Shown here: one piece after another, positions 1 through 9,171 of the stretch
How the letters are laid out: each line of letters starts with the position of its first letter
Numbering within the stretch: position 1 is the stretch's first letter
NCBI GenBank assembly: GCA_022825005.1
Contig: JAJDYU010000072.1
Location: 1-43,772, forward strand
DNA: 43,772 nucleotides
Direction of reading: 5' to 3'
DNA from: Acidimicrobiia bacterium
GTDB taxonomy: Bacteria; Actinomycetota; Acidimicrobiia; Acidimicrobiales; Bin134
Notes under the pieces: model-generated
Told to the model about the DNA's origin: nothing
Databases searched by the model: none
The model's input: the letters and a program-made list of their open reading frames with translations, nothing else
Program-made: the position numbers and the translations under genes

Positions 1-95
1 TCGATGCAACCGACGGCGAGAGCCTAGAAGCGAACAAAGAGCTGGTGCTCAACAACGCGAAGGTCGCAGCGCTGATCGCCCAGCACCTCACATAG
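1..95 (+). CDS. C-terminal end of an unidentified protein (cut by window edge)
   Basis: An open frame enters from the left edge (codons in phase with base 3) and stops at TAG 93-95. About 30 residues remain, ending in KVAALIAQHLT, and read like an amphipathic helix. The tail is too short to assign a family. Codon use matches the high-GC neighbours, so it is probably a real gene end. It lies 94 bases before the chosen valS start. Confidence 0.45.
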   Translation, partial: DATDGESLEANKELVLNNAKVAALIAQHLT

Positions 96-189
96 CCATG
101 TGAGTCCCAAGACAAAGAGGGTGGTGCCAACAGCCCCCACGTGTAACGACTGCAACCCGCTGCAAATACAACAGTACGATGACCAAGCG

Positions 190-2733
190 ATGACGGCCCC
201 CCGCAACGTCCCCGAGAAGCCCGCGCTCGAGGGCCTCGAAGCCAAGTGGGACGACATCTGGGAAGCCGACGGAACGTACCGCTTCGACCGTACTGCCACC
301 CGCGACCAGGTCTACTCAATCGACACCCCTCCCCCCACCGTCAGCGGCAGCCTCCACGTGGGCCACATGTTCAGCTACACCCACTGCGACACCCTGGCCC
401 GGTATCAGCGCATGCAGGGCAAAGAGGTGTACTACCCCATGGGCTGGGACGATAACGGCCTGCCCACCGAACGCCGGGTGCAGAACTACTTCGGCGTCCG
501 CTGCGACCCCTCCCTCCCCTACGACCCGCACTATCAACCCCCCGACGAGCCCGGCAAAGAACAGCTCCCCATCTCCCGGCGCAACTTCGTGGAGCTGTGC
601 GAGCAGCTCACCGCCACCGACGAGCAGGCCTTCGAGGAACTGTGGCGCCGCCTGGGCCTGTCCATCGACTGGTCGCTCACGTACGCCACCATCGACGAGC
701 GCAGCCGCCGGGCCTCTCAGCGGGCCTTCCTCCGCAACCTGGCCCGGGGCGAGGCCTACCAGAGCGAGGCCCCCAGCCTGTGGGATGTGACCTTCCGCAC
801 CGCAGTGGCCCAAGCCGAGCTCGAAGACCGGGAGCGCCCGGGCGCCTACCACCGCCTCGCCTTCCACCTGCCCGACGGCGGCGACCTGCCCATCGACACC
901 ACCCGCCCCGAGCTGCTGGCCGCCTGCGTGGCCGTGGTGGCCCACCCCGACGACCAGCGCTACCAGCCGTTGTTCGGCCAGACCATCACCACCCCGCTGT
1001 TCAAGGCCGCAGTACCCATGGTGGCCCACACCCTGGCCGACCCGGAGAAGGGCACCGGCGCGGCCATGATCTGCACCTTCGGCGACACCACCGACGTGAC
1101 CTGGTGGCGGGAGCTGAACCTGCCGGTACGGGCCATCGTCGACCGGGGCGGCCGCATCGTATCCGACGCTCCCACCGGCATCGACCCCGCCCCTTACGCC
1201 GAGATCGCTGGAAAAACCATCCACGGCGCCCAGCAGCGCATGGTGGAGCTCCTCACCGAGTCGGGCGAGCTGATCGGCGAACCCCGACCCATCACCCACC
1301 CGGTGAAGTTCTTCGAGAAGGGCCAGCGCCCCCTCGAGATCGTCACCTCCCGCCAGTGGTACATCCGCAACGGCGGGCGCGACCAAGCCCTGCGCGACGC
1401 CCTCATCGACAGGGGCCGGGAGCTCAACTGGGTGCCCGAGCACATGCGGGTCCGCTACGAGAACTGGGTCGGTGGGCTGAACGGCGACTGGCTCATCAGC
1501 CGCCAGCGCTTCTTCGGCGTGCCCTTCCCCATCTGGTATCCGCTGGATGCCGAAGGCCAGCCCGACTATGACCACCCCATCGCCGCCGACGAATCCCGCC
1601 TCCCGATCGACCCGTCCTCCGACACACCCCCTGGCTACGCCGAAGACCAGCGGGACCAGCCGGGCGGGTTCGCCGCCGACCCCGATGTCATGGACACCTG
1701 GGCCACCTCCTCGCTGAGCCCCCAGATTGCCTGCTACTGGGAGGACGACCCCGACCTGTTCGAGCGCACCTTCCCCATGGATCTGCGCCCCCAGGCCCAC
1801 GAGATCATCCGCACCTGGCTGTTCGCCACCGTGACTCGGGCCCACTTCGAGCACGACGGGCTGCCGTGGTCCACCGCGGCCATCTCCGGCTGGGTGCTCG
1901 ACCCCGACCGCAAGAAGATGTCCAAGTCGAAGGGCAACGTGGTCACCCCCATGGGCACCCTGGAGCAATTCGGCGCCGACGCGCTGCGTTACTGGGCGTC
2001 GTCGGGACGCCCCGGCACCGACACCGCCTTCGAAGAAGGCCAGATGAAGGTAGGCCGGCGCCTGGCGGTGAAGATCCTCAACGCCAGCCGGTTTGTGCTC
2101 GGCCAAGAGCCGGCAGCCCACGCCCAGCCCACCGAGACCCTCGACCGGGCCCTGCTGGCCCACCTGGCCGACCTGATCGACGATGCCACCGCCGCCTTCG
2201 ACAAGGGCGACTACGCCCGAGCCCTGGAGAGCACCGAGACATCGTTCTGGTCGTTCACCGACGACTACTTGGAGTTGGTGAAGAACCGGGCCTACGGCGG
2301 GCGGGGCGGGCCAGCGGGCGAGTCGGCCCGCTCCACCTTGGAGACTGCCCTCATCGCCTACCTCAAGCTGTTCGCCCCGTTCCTGCCGTATGTGACCGAA
2401 GAGGTGTGGTCATGGTGGCAACAAGGCTCGGTCCACCGCTCGCCCTGGCCTGTCGGAGCCGAGCTGCGGGCCGCGGCCGGCGACGTGAACCCCGAGGCCG
2501 CCGCGGTGGCCGCCGATACCCTGAGGGAGATCCGCCGCATCAAAAGCGATGCCAAGGTGCGCCTGGCCGCCGCGGTCACCACCGCCACCGTCACCGACAC
2601 CGCCGAGCGGCTGGCCATCTTGGAGATGGTGGCCGACGACGTGGCCGACGCCGGGCGGTGCCGAGAGCTCCTCACCGCGGAGGGCCCGGAGCTGTCGGTG
2701 ACCGCGGAGCTGGAAACCGAGTCCGCGGCCTGA
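190..2733 (+). CDS. valS: Valine--tRNA ligase (archaeal-like type)
   Basis: Charges tRNA-Val with valine in the cytoplasm, with an editing domain that removes mischarged threonine. Seen: the class I HIGH-type motif in GSLHVGHMFSY near residue 50, the signature GWDDNGLPTERRVQNYFGVR just after it, a long CP1 editing insertion, the KMSKS motif in DRKKMSKSKGN near residue 577, and an anticodon-binding C-terminal region rich in Ala and Glu. The protein is 847 residues, normal for the family. I chose ATG 190 (MTAPRNVPEK). A GTG at 100 in the same frame would add 30 residues of unlikely composition, and TACGAT at 175-180 lies 9 nt before the ATG. modA follows after 14 bases, so modABC may be partly co-transcribed with valS. 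Confidence 0.95.
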   Translation: MTAPRNVPEKPALEGLEAKWDDIWEADGTYRFDRTATRDQVYSIDTPPPTVSGSLHVGHMFSYTHCDTLARYQRMQGKEVYYPMGWDDNGLPTERRVQNYFGVRCDPSLPYDPHYQPPDEPGKEQLPISRRNFVELCEQLTATDEQAFEELWRRLGLSIDWSLTYATIDERSRRASQRAFLRNLARGEAYQSEAPSLWDVTFRTAVAQAELEDRERPGAYHRLAFHLPDGGDLPIDTTRPELLAACVAVVAHPDDQRYQPLFGQTITTPLFKAAVPMVAHTLADPEKGTGAAMICTFGDTTDVTWWRELNLPVRAIVDRGGRIVSDAPTGIDPAPYAEIAGKTIHGAQQRMVELLTESGELIGEPRPITHPVKFFEKGQRPLEIVTSRQWYIRNGGRDQALRDALIDRGRELNWVPEHMRVRYENWVGGLNGDWLISRQRFFGVPFPIWYPLDAEGQPDYDHPIAADESRLPIDPSSDTPPGYAEDQRDQPGGFAADPDVMDTWATSSLSPQIACYWEDDPDLFERTFPMDLRPQAHEIIRTWLFATVTRAHFEHDGLPWSTAAISGWVLDPDRKKMSKSKGNVVTPMGTLEQFGADALRYWASSGRPGTDTAFEEGQMKVGRRLAVKILNASRFVLGQEPAAHAQPTETLDRALLAHLADLIDDATAAFDKGDYARALESTETSFWSFTDDYLELVKNRAYGGRGGPAGESARSTLETALIAYLKLFAPFLPYVTEEVWSWWQQGSVHRSPWPVGAELRAAAGDVNPEAAAVAADTLREIRRIKSDAKVRLAAAVTTATVTDTAERLAILEMVADDVADAGRCRELLTAEGPELSVTAELETESAA

Positions 2734-2747
2734 CGATTCGACGTTCC

Positions 2748-3482
2748 ATGCGGCCACGAACTCTCGGTGCACTGGCCGGGGTTCTTGCCTGGTTGGTGAC
2801 AGGATGCGGGGGTGGAGGCGAGACCACAGTGACCGTGTACGCCGCGGCGTCGCTATCAGAGGCATTCGAAGACTTGGCTGTCGAGTACGAGGCCGCCAAC
2901 CCCGGCGTCGACGTGAAGCTCAACTTCGCGGGCAGTGCCCGGCTGGCCGCCCAAATAAGCGCGGGCGCTCGGGCTGATGTTTTCGCATCGGCCAACGGTG
3001 CCAATATGAACCGGGTGGCAGCCGAAGGGCGCACCGCCGCGTCCCCCGTCCTGTTCGCCCGCAACCGACTGGCCTTGGTGGTGCCAGCGGACAACCCCGG
3101 CAACATCAGTGAACTAGAAGACCTGTCAGATGACAGCCTGGTGCTGGCAGTGTGCGCCCCCGAGGTGCCCTGCGGTGCCCTCGCCCAGGTCGTGCTAGCC
3201 GACGCCGGGATCGACGCCGATCCCGATACCGAGGAGACAAGCGTGCGCGCCGTGCTCACCAAGGTGATGCTCGGCGAGGCCGACGCCGGACTGGTGTACG
3301 CCACTGACGCGGCAGCCGGCGGCAACAAGGTGGCCGCAGTGCCCCTCGGCCCCCAGATTCGGTTCAACGACTACCCGGTGGCCGCGGTCAGCGACCGGGC
3401 CGCAGCGGCTGCCTTTGTGGACTTTGTGGTCGGCCCCGACGGTCAGCGCATCCTCTGGAGCCACGGATTCGATTCCCCATGA
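2748..3482 (+). CDS. modA: Molybdate ABC transporter, substrate-binding lipoprotein
   Basis: Binds molybdate (or tungstate) outside the membrane and hands it to ModB. The 244-residue protein starts with a short signal peptide ending in a lipobox (LVTGC, Cys about 20), then the ModA opening VTVYAAASLSEAFEDLA, and the SARLAAQISAGARADVFASA region typical of the oxyanion pocket. The open frame extends far upstream through valS in another phase; the ATG at 2748 is the only start that gives a signal peptide. The gene follows valS by 14 bases and overlaps modB by 4 bases (ATGA), so modABC is one translationally coupled unit. A molybdenum cofactor user is expected elsewhere in the genome. Confidence 0.92.
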   Translation: MRPRTLGALAGVLAWLVTGCGGGGETTVTVYAAASLSEAFEDLAVEYEAANPGVDVKLNFAGSARLAAQISAGARADVFASANGANMNRVAAEGRTAASPVLFARNRLALVVPADNPGNISELEDLSDDSLVLAVCAPEVPCGALAQVVLADAGIDADPDTEETSVRAVLTKVMLGEADAGLVYATDAAAGGNKVAAVPLGPQIRFNDYPVAAVSDRAAAAAFVDFVVGPDGQRILWSHGFDSP

Positions 3483-4333
3483 CCAAACGCCCCAACACCA
3501 AAAGGCCCAATCGCCGGCCGCCGATCGCGATTGTGGCTATGGCCATCATCGCGGTAGCCGTCTTGGCGCTGCCTCTCGTGGGCCTGTTGCAGCGCACGCC
3601 CTGGTCATCGCTGGGCACCACCCTGGGCGAGACGGCCACCCTGGAAGCCCTCCGAGTGTCAGTGGTGGTGTCACTTCTGGCCGCGGCGGTGTCGGTGGTC
3701 CTGGGGCTTCCCCTGGCCTGGGTATTGGCTCGGCTGTCATTCCGGGGCCGGGCGCTGGTGCGGGCCATAGTGCTGCTGCCCATGGTGCTGCCCCCAGTGG
3801 TGGGCGGCATCGCCCTGTTCTTCGCCCTCGGCCGAAAGGGACTGGTCGGCCGAGCGCTGCACGACTGGTTGGGTATTGACACCCTCATCGGCACCACCGC
3901 GGGCGCGGTGATCGCGGCGGCGTTCGTGTCTATGCCCTTCTTCGTGATCACCGCCGAGGCCGGTCTGCGCCAGCTCGATCCCCGTCTGGAGTCGGCCGCG
4001 TCCACCCTGGGCGCCGGGCGCTGGACCGTGCTGCGCCGCATTACCCTGCCGCTGCTGGCCCCGTCGCTGGCCGCGGGGGCCACCCTGTCGTGGGCCCGAG
4101 CCCTCGGCGAGTTCGGGGCCACCATCACCTTCGCCGGCAACCATCCGGGCCGCACCCGCACGCTGCCGCTGGCCATCGCCCAGGCCAACGAGGCCGGCCA
4201 GCCCGAGGCGGCCATCGCCATGTCGGTGCTGCTGATCGGGGTGTCGCTGCTCATCCTCATCGGCCTGCGCCACCGCTGGATCGCCCCCCGCACCCCTAGA
4301 CAGCAGAGCTCGCCGGAGTCGTCCCCCTCATGA
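3479..4333 (+). CDS. modB: Molybdate ABC transporter, permease
   Basis: Inner-membrane channel of the molybdate importer. The 284-residue protein has a Pro/Arg/Lys-rich N-terminus followed by about six hydrophobic segments. The EAA loop that docks the ATPase is visible as ESAASTLGAGRWTVLRRITL near residues 170-190, followed by the conserved LGEFGATITFAGN stretch. Both ends overlap their neighbours by ATGA (modA at 3479, modC at 4330), which fits stoichiometric translation. Confidence 0.93.
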   Translation: MTKRPNTKRPNRRPPIAIVAMAIIAVAVLALPLVGLLQRTPWSSLGTTLGETATLEALRVSVVVSLLAAAVSVVLGLPLAWVLARLSFRGRALVRAIVLLPMVLPPVVGGIALFFALGRKGLVGRALHDWLGIDTLIGTTAGAVIAAAFVSMPFFVITAEAGLRQLDPRLESAASTLGAGRWTVLRRITLPLLAPSLAAGATLSWARALGEFGATITFAGNHPGRTRTLPLAIAQANEAGQPEAAIAMSVLLIGVSLLILIGLRHRWIAPRTPRQQSSPESSPS

Positions 4334-5370
4334 GCATCCAAGCTCAAGTCCATGCCGCCACCGGAGACTTCACCATACGCGCCCAGTTGGATGCGCCAGC
4401 CGGTAGCTGCACTGCCATCGTCGGCCCCAACGGCGCGGGCAAGACGACGCTGGTCCACGTGCTGGCCGGGCTGATCCCTCTTCAGCGGGGCAATGTGGTG
4501 TTGGCCGGCCAGCTGGTCGACCATCCCGCCCAGGGCATACATGTGCCCCCCGACCGTCGCCCCATTGCCCTGCACAGCCAGCACAATCTGCTGTTTCCCC
4601 ACCTCAGCGTGGTGGACAACGTGGCGTTCGGCCCCCGTTGCGCGGGCCTGGCTGCTCGTCCGGCCCGCCGACGCGCCGAGGAGTGGCTCAACAAGGTGGG
4701 CCTGGCCGACCTGGCCGGTCTGCGCCCCGCGCAGCTATCCGGCGGCCAGGCTCAGCGGGTGGGCCTGGCCCGGGCGGCCGCCTGCGAGCCCGCCGTTCTG
4801 CTGCTCGACGAGTCCCTTGCCTCCCTCGACGCTGAAACCCGCACCGACGTGCGCCATTTGCTGGCCGACATCGATGCCACTCGGGTGCTGATCACCCACG
4901 ATCCGGTGGAGACCAGAGTGCTGGCCGACCAGCTCCTGGTGATGGAGAGGGGTGAGATAGTGCAGACCGGCACCCCCGTGGAGGTGGCCTCCGATCCCCG
5001 TACGCCGTGGACCGCCGGGCTGCTCGACATCAACCTGCTCGCGGGCATCGCCGCCGGCACCGAAGTGGCCCTCGAAGGCGGGCTCGCCCTCACCACCGCC
5101 ACCCCTATGACCGGGCCGGTGCTGGTCACCTTCTCCCCCGCGGCGGTCACCTTGTCTACAGCCGAGCCCCACACCAGTGCCCGCAACACCTGGCAAGCCG
5201 AAGTGGCCCGAATCCAGCCCGAGAGCGACCGGGTGCGGGTGCTTCTGGGGCGTCCAGTGCCCTGCCAGGTGTGGGTCACACCCCAAGCTGTGGGCGAGCT
5301 GGGCCTGAGCACCGGTTCGCGGTGCTGGGCCGCCCTCAAAGCCACCGAATTAACCGTCCGCGAGGCCTAG
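4330..5370 (+). CDS. modC: Molybdate ABC transporter, ATP-binding protein
   Basis: Drives molybdate import by ATP hydrolysis. The 346-residue protein shows Walker A GPNGAGKTT near residue 35, signature LSGGQAQRVGLARA near 138, Walker B LLLDESLASLD near 158 (Ser replaces the usual Pro of DEP), and switch His in LITHDP. The last ~100 residues form a TOBE/Mop-like domain, the usual molybdate-sensing extension in ModC. It is the final gene of modABC; 157 bases with a fresh promoter separate it from nrdA. Confidence 0.93.
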   Translation: MSIQAQVHAATGDFTIRAQLDAPAGSCTAIVGPNGAGKTTLVHVLAGLIPLQRGNVVLAGQLVDHPAQGIHVPPDRRPIALHSQHNLLFPHLSVVDNVAFGPRCAGLAARPARRRAEEWLNKVGLADLAGLRPAQLSGGQAQRVGLARAAACEPAVLLLDESLASLDAETRTDVRHLLADIDATRVLITHDPVETRVLADQLLVMERGEIVQTGTPVEVASDPRTPWTAGLLDINLLAGIAAGTEVALEGGLALTTATPMTGPVLVTFSPAAVTLSTAEPHTSARNTWQAEVARIQPESDRVRVLLGRPVPCQVWVTPQAVGELGLSTGSRCWAALKATELTVREA

Positions 5371-5448
5371 CCCGCGCGCGCCTTCGCGCCCTATTTTTCC
5401 CACCCCCTTTCTAAAGCCCCAGGCCACAGACCTAAGACGCCATGACTA

Positions 5449-5477
5449 TTGCGTAATTTTCCGCGTGTAATTACACT
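5449..5477 (+). promoter_or_regulatory. Probable nrdAB promoter
   Basis: TTGCGT (5449-5454) and TACACT (5472-5477) are separated by 17 bases, a good sigma-70-type pair in an AT-richer patch. Transcription from here would give a leader of about 45 nt before the nrdA ATG at 5528, which has a strong purine-rich ribosome site (AGGGGGG, about 5516-5523). Confidence 0.5.
5465..5476. promoter_or_regulatory. Perfect 12-bp palindrome over the nrd -10 box
   Basis: GTGTAATTACAC is an exact palindrome that covers most of the proposed -10 element and part of the spacer, the position of a repressor operator. NrdR, the usual repressor of ribonucleotide reductase genes, binds AT-rich palindromes containing such TGT/ACA arms, normally as a pair. 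I see only one good copy here, so NrdR is a guess. Confidence 0.4.
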
Positions 5478-5527
5478 CATAGGACTTCGCGCTGACCGCT
5501 GAAAAGCCTCGTTCTCAGGGGGGACTG

Positions 5528-7948
5528 ATGACACTCATACAGGAGCCACTGGCCGCCGTAGGCAGCAATGGGGCCGATGCCGACCAGAATGGGGACAGCG
5601 CGACGGGGATGCAGGTCCGCAAACGCAACGGCGAGTTGGAGCCGGTAGACGTAAACAAGATCGTCAACGCCGTGGCCCGCTGCGCCGAGGGACTGGTGGG
5701 CGTCGACCCGATGCGGGTAGCCAAGCGAACCATCTCCGCCCTCTCTGACGGGGCCACCACCCGTGAGCTAGACGAGCTGTCCATGCGCACCGCGGCCGGT
5801 CTCATCGTCAACGAGCCGAATTACTCCAAGCTGGCCGCCCGGCTCCTGTCCACCTGCATCGACAAAGAGGTCCGCAACCAGAACATCCCCTGGTTCACCG
5901 AGTCGATCAAGACCGGCCACAGCTTGGGCCTGATCAGCGATGAGACGGCTGACTTCGCCGAGAAGAACGCCCCCGCGTTGAACGCCTCTATCAGCTCGCT
6001 GCGCGATAGGAACTTCGAGTTCTTCGGCCTGCGCACCGTGTACGACCGCTATCTGCTGCGCCACCCCGACACCCGCCTGGTGATTGAGACCCCCCAGTAC
6101 TTCTTCCTCCGGGTGGCCTGCGGCCTGTCGGTCGACGCCGATGAGGCCGTCGCCTTCTACGACCTCATGAGCTCGCTGGCCTACCTGCCGTCGAGCCCGA
6201 CGCTGTTCAACTCGGGCACCACTCACCCCCAGATGTCGTCGTGCTACCTGCTCGACTCCCCCGAGGACAGCCTCGAGGGGATCTACGGGCGGTACACCGA
6301 CATCGCACGTCTGTCTAAGTTCGCTGGCGGCATCGGCGTGGCCTGGCATCGCATCCGCTCCAAGGGGTCGCTCATCAAGGGCACCAACGGCCTGTCCAAC
6401 GGCATCGTGCCGTGGCTGAAAACCCTGGACAGCTCGGTGGCCGCCGTCAACCAGGGCGGCAAGCGCAAGGGTGCGGCCTGCGTCTACCTGGAAACCTGGC
6501 ACGCCGACATCAAGGACTTCTTGGAGCTCAAGGAGAACACCGGCGACCACAACCGCCGAGCCCACAACCTCAACCTGGCCAACTGGGTCCCCGACCTGTT
6601 CATGGAGCGGGTGGAGAAAGACTGGCAGTGGTCGCTGTTCGACCCCAAGAAGGTGCCCCACTTCACCGATCTGTACGGCGACGAGTTCCGGGAGGCCTAC
6701 GAGGAGGCCGAGCGTGAGAAGCTGTACGAGATCCAGCTCCCCGCCCGCCAGCTCTACGGCGACATGATGCGGTGCCTGGCCCAGACGGGCAACGGCTGGA
6801 TGACCTTCAAGGACGCCTCAAATCTGCGCTGCAACCAGACCGGCCAGGAGGGGCGCACCGTACACCTGTCCAACCTGTGTACCGAGATCATCGAGGTCAC
6901 CAGCGCCGATGAGACCGCAGTGTGCAACCTGGGGTCGGTCAACCTGGGAGCCTTCGTCGACACCGACAGCAACGAGATGGACTTCGAGCGGCTCGGCGAG
7001 GTGGTCCGCGGCGTGGTGCCCTTCTTGGACCGGGTCATCGACATCAACTTCTACCCCACCACCGAGGCAGCCGATTCCAACGCCAAGTGGCGCCCGGTGG
7101 GCCTGGGCCTGATGGGCCTTCAAGACGTGTTCTTCCATCTGGCCATACCCTTCGACAGCGACGAGGCCCGCCGACTGTCGGCCCGCATCTCCGAGGAGAT
7201 CTACTTCAACGCCCTGTGGGCCTCCACCGAGCTGGCCGAGAAGCACGGTCCCCACCCGGCGTACTCCGAGACCCGGGCGGCCAGCGGCCACCTCCAGTTC
7301 GACTTGTGGAACCAGGAGCCCACCGACCCCGCCCGGTGGCAGACACTGCGCGACCGCATCGCCGAGCACGGGCTGCGCAACTCCCTGCTCATCGCCATCG
7401 CCCCCACCGCCACCATCGCCTCCATAGCCGGGTGCTTCGAGTGCATCGAACCCCAGGTATCCAACCTGTTCAAGCGGGAGACCCTCTCCGGGGAGTTCTT
7501 GCAGATCAACCGGTATCTGGTGAACGACCTCCAAGAGCTCGGGCTGTGGGACGACCAGATGATCGCCGACGTGAAGCGCTCAGAGGGTTCGGTGGCCGAA
7601 ATCGACCGCATCCCCGACGAACTGAAGTCGGTGTACCGCACCGCCTGGGAGATCCCCCAGCGGTCGCTCATCGACATGGCCGCCGACCGGGGGGCATATA
7701 TCGACCAGTCCCAGTCGCTGAACCTGTTCATGGAGTCGCCCACCATCGGCAAGCTCAGCTCCATGTACTCCCACGCCTGGAAGTCGGGTTTGAAGACCAC
7801 CTACTACCTGCGGTCCCGCCCGGCCACCCGGATCAACCAGACCACTACCGGCGGCACTCCCACAGTCCCTGATTCCGCCCCGATAACCGACGCCGAAGCA
7901 GTGGCCTGCTCTTTGGAAAACCCCGAAATGTGTGAGGCATGCGACTGA
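5528..7948 (+). CDS. nrdA: Ribonucleoside-diphosphate reductase, large (alpha) subunit
   Basis: Reduces ribonucleotides to deoxyribonucleotides for DNA synthesis, together with NrdB. The 806-residue protein begins with an ATP-cone (about residues 28-120, starting VRKRNGELEPVDVNKIV), which senses ATP/dATP. Catalytic parts are visible: Cys239 in MSSCYLL, the NLCTEI motif (Cys451, Glu453), Cys466 in VCNLGSVNL, the radical-relay tyrosine pair in TTYYLRSRP (759-760), and a C-terminal redox pair CEAC (802 and 805) that contacts thioredoxin or glutaredoxin. All class I catalytic residues are present. Its stop codon shares one base with the preferred nrdB start, so the two subunits are coupled. Confidence 0.95.
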   Translation: MTLIQEPLAAVGSNGADADQNGDSATGMQVRKRNGELEPVDVNKIVNAVARCAEGLVGVDPMRVAKRTISALSDGATTRELDELSMRTAAGLIVNEPNYSKLAARLLSTCIDKEVRNQNIPWFTESIKTGHSLGLISDETADFAEKNAPALNASISSLRDRNFEFFGLRTVYDRYLLRHPDTRLVIETPQYFFLRVACGLSVDADEAVAFYDLMSSLAYLPSSPTLFNSGTTHPQMSSCYLLDSPEDSLEGIYGRYTDIARLSKFAGGIGVAWHRIRSKGSLIKGTNGLSNGIVPWLKTLDSSVAAVNQGGKRKGAACVYLETWHADIKDFLELKENTGDHNRRAHNLNLANWVPDLFMERVEKDWQWSLFDPKKVPHFTDLYGDEFREAYEEAEREKLYEIQLPARQLYGDMMRCLAQTGNGWMTFKDASNLRCNQTGQEGRTVHLSNLCTEIIEVTSADETAVCNLGSVNLGAFVDTDSNEMDFERLGEVVRGVVPFLDRVIDINFYPTTEAADSNAKWRPVGLGLMGLQDVFFHLAIPFDSDEARRLSARISEEIYFNALWASTELAEKHGPHPAYSETRAASGHLQFDLWNQEPTDPARWQTLRDRIAEHGLRNSLLIAIAPTATIASIAGCFECIEPQVSNLFKRETLSGEFLQINRYLVNDLQELGLWDDQMIADVKRSEGSVAEIDRIPDELKSVYRTAWEIPQRSLIDMAADRGAYIDQSQSLNLFMESPTIGKLSSMYSHAWKSGLKTTYYLRSRPATRINQTTTGGTPTVPDSAPITDAEAVACSLENPEMCEACD

Positions 7949-9036
7949 TGGCACTGGCAGAATCCCCCTTTTTCGAAGAAGAACTGGGCCACAGCCCGGC
8001 ACCGCAGCCGGTGCCTCCGTCCGCACCGGCCAAGGGGCAGATCCTCGATCCCGGCTTCAATCTGACGCTGCGCCCCATGCGCTATCCGCAGTTCTACGAC
8101 ATGTACCGCGACGCCATCAAGAACACCTGGACGGTGGACGAGATCGACTTCTCCGATGACTTGGTCGACTTGGAGCGCACCCTTTTGCCCGCGGAGAAGC
8201 ACTTGGTGAACCGGCTGGTGGCGTTTTTCGCCACTGGCGACTCCATCGTGGCCAACAACTTGGTGCTGAACCTCTACAAGCACGTCAACGCCCCCGAGGC
8301 CCGGATGTATCTGTCGAGGCAGCTCTACGAAGAGGCCCTTCACGTCCAGTTCTATCTGACCCTGCTCGACAACTACATTCCCGACCTCGCCGAGCGGGAG
8401 GCCGCCTTCGCCGCCATCGACAACATCCCCTCCATCCGCCAAAAGGCCGAGTTCTGCTTCCGGTGGATGAACTCCATGGACGACATCGAGCGGTGCGACA
8501 CCCCCCAGCAGCGCCGGCAGTTCCTGTTGAACCTGATCTGCTTCGCCACCTGCATCGAGGGGCTTTTCTTCTTCGCGGCGTTCGCCTACGTCTACTTCCT
8601 GCGCTCCAAGGGGCTGTTGAACGGGTTGGCCGCCGGGACCAACTGGGTGTTCCGCGACGAGAGCTGCCACATGAACTTCGCCCTCGAGGTGGTCAACACG
8701 GTTCGGGCCGAGGAGCCCGAGCTGTTCGACGCCGAACTCAGCGAGCAGGTCTCCACCATGATCCGCGAGGCGGTGGACTGCGAATACCAGTTCGCCGAAG
8801 ACCTGTTGGGCCAGGGAGTGCCCGGCATGTCGGTGGCCGACACCCGCCGCTACCTGGAGTTCGTGGCCGACCAGCGCCTCACCCAGCTCGGGCTGCCCAA
8901 GCAGTTCGGCGCCAAGAATCCGTTCTCGTTCATGGAGCTCCAAGACGTGCAGGAGCTGACCAACTTCTTCGAGCGCACAGTGGCCTCCTACCAGGTGGGC
9001 GTCGAGGGCGACGTCGCCTTCGACGAGGACTTCTAA
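7948..9036 (+). CDS. nrdB: Ribonucleoside-diphosphate reductase, small (beta) subunit
   Basis: Holds the metal centre and tyrosyl radical that start catalysis in NrdA. In the 362-residue protein the ligands are Asp98 (in ATGDSI), Glu129 and His132 (in EEALHVQFY), Glu204 (in CIEGLFF), and Glu238 and His241 (in RDESCHMNF). Tyr136, at the radical position four residues after His132, is kept, so this is a tyrosyl-radical R2 and not a radical-free variant. The acidic tail DVAFDEDF is the peptide that docks into NrdA. I prefer ATG 7948, with GAGG 10 bases upstream; ATG 7939 in the same frame adds three residues but sits too close to that site. Confidence 0.95.
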   Translation: MALAESPFFEEELGHSPAPQPVPPSAPAKGQILDPGFNLTLRPMRYPQFYDMYRDAIKNTWTVDEIDFSDDLVDLERTLLPAEKHLVNRLVAFFATGDSIVANNLVLNLYKHVNAPEARMYLSRQLYEEALHVQFYLTLLDNYIPDLAEREAAFAAIDNIPSIRQKAEFCFRWMNSMDDIERCDTPQQRRQFLLNLICFATCIEGLFFFAAFAYVYFLRSKGLLNGLAAGTNWVFRDESCHMNFALEVVNTVRAEEPELFDAELSEQVSTMIREAVDCEYQFAEDLLGQGVPGMSVADTRRYLEFVADQRLTQLGLPKQFGAKNPFSFMELQDVQELTNFFERTVASYQVGVEGDVAFDEDF

Positions 9037-9104
9037 GCCGCCCCCTCCCCAGACCGCAGCGACACCAGAAGATGCTGCGGCTTCCATTTGCCCAATAGAC
9101 GCGC

Positions 9105-9142
9105 TGCGCCCCTGGGCCGGAGGGGGTCAGCCCAGGGGCGCA
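9105..9142. terminator. Bidirectional hairpin terminator between nrdB and the first lipoprotein gene
   Basis: TGCGCCCCTGGGC (9105-9117) and its exact reverse complement (9130-9142) form a 13-bp GC-rich stem with a 12-base loop, between two convergent genes. There is no long T tract. A nearly identical copy lies at 11915-11952 after the paralogous lipoprotein gene. Confidence 0.7.
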
Positions 9143-9171
9143 CTTACCCTGTTGAGGGATCTTCTATCAGG

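Noticed and set aside
316..2163. 615-residue open frame antisense to valS
   Set aside because: High-GC genes often leave the opposite strand open. The translation is Gly/Val-rich with no motif, while valS has every expected motif.
1866..2747. N-terminal extension of modA through valS
   Set aside because: The extended frame is Arg/Pro/Gly-rich out-of-phase reading of valS; the signal peptide begins at ATG 2748.
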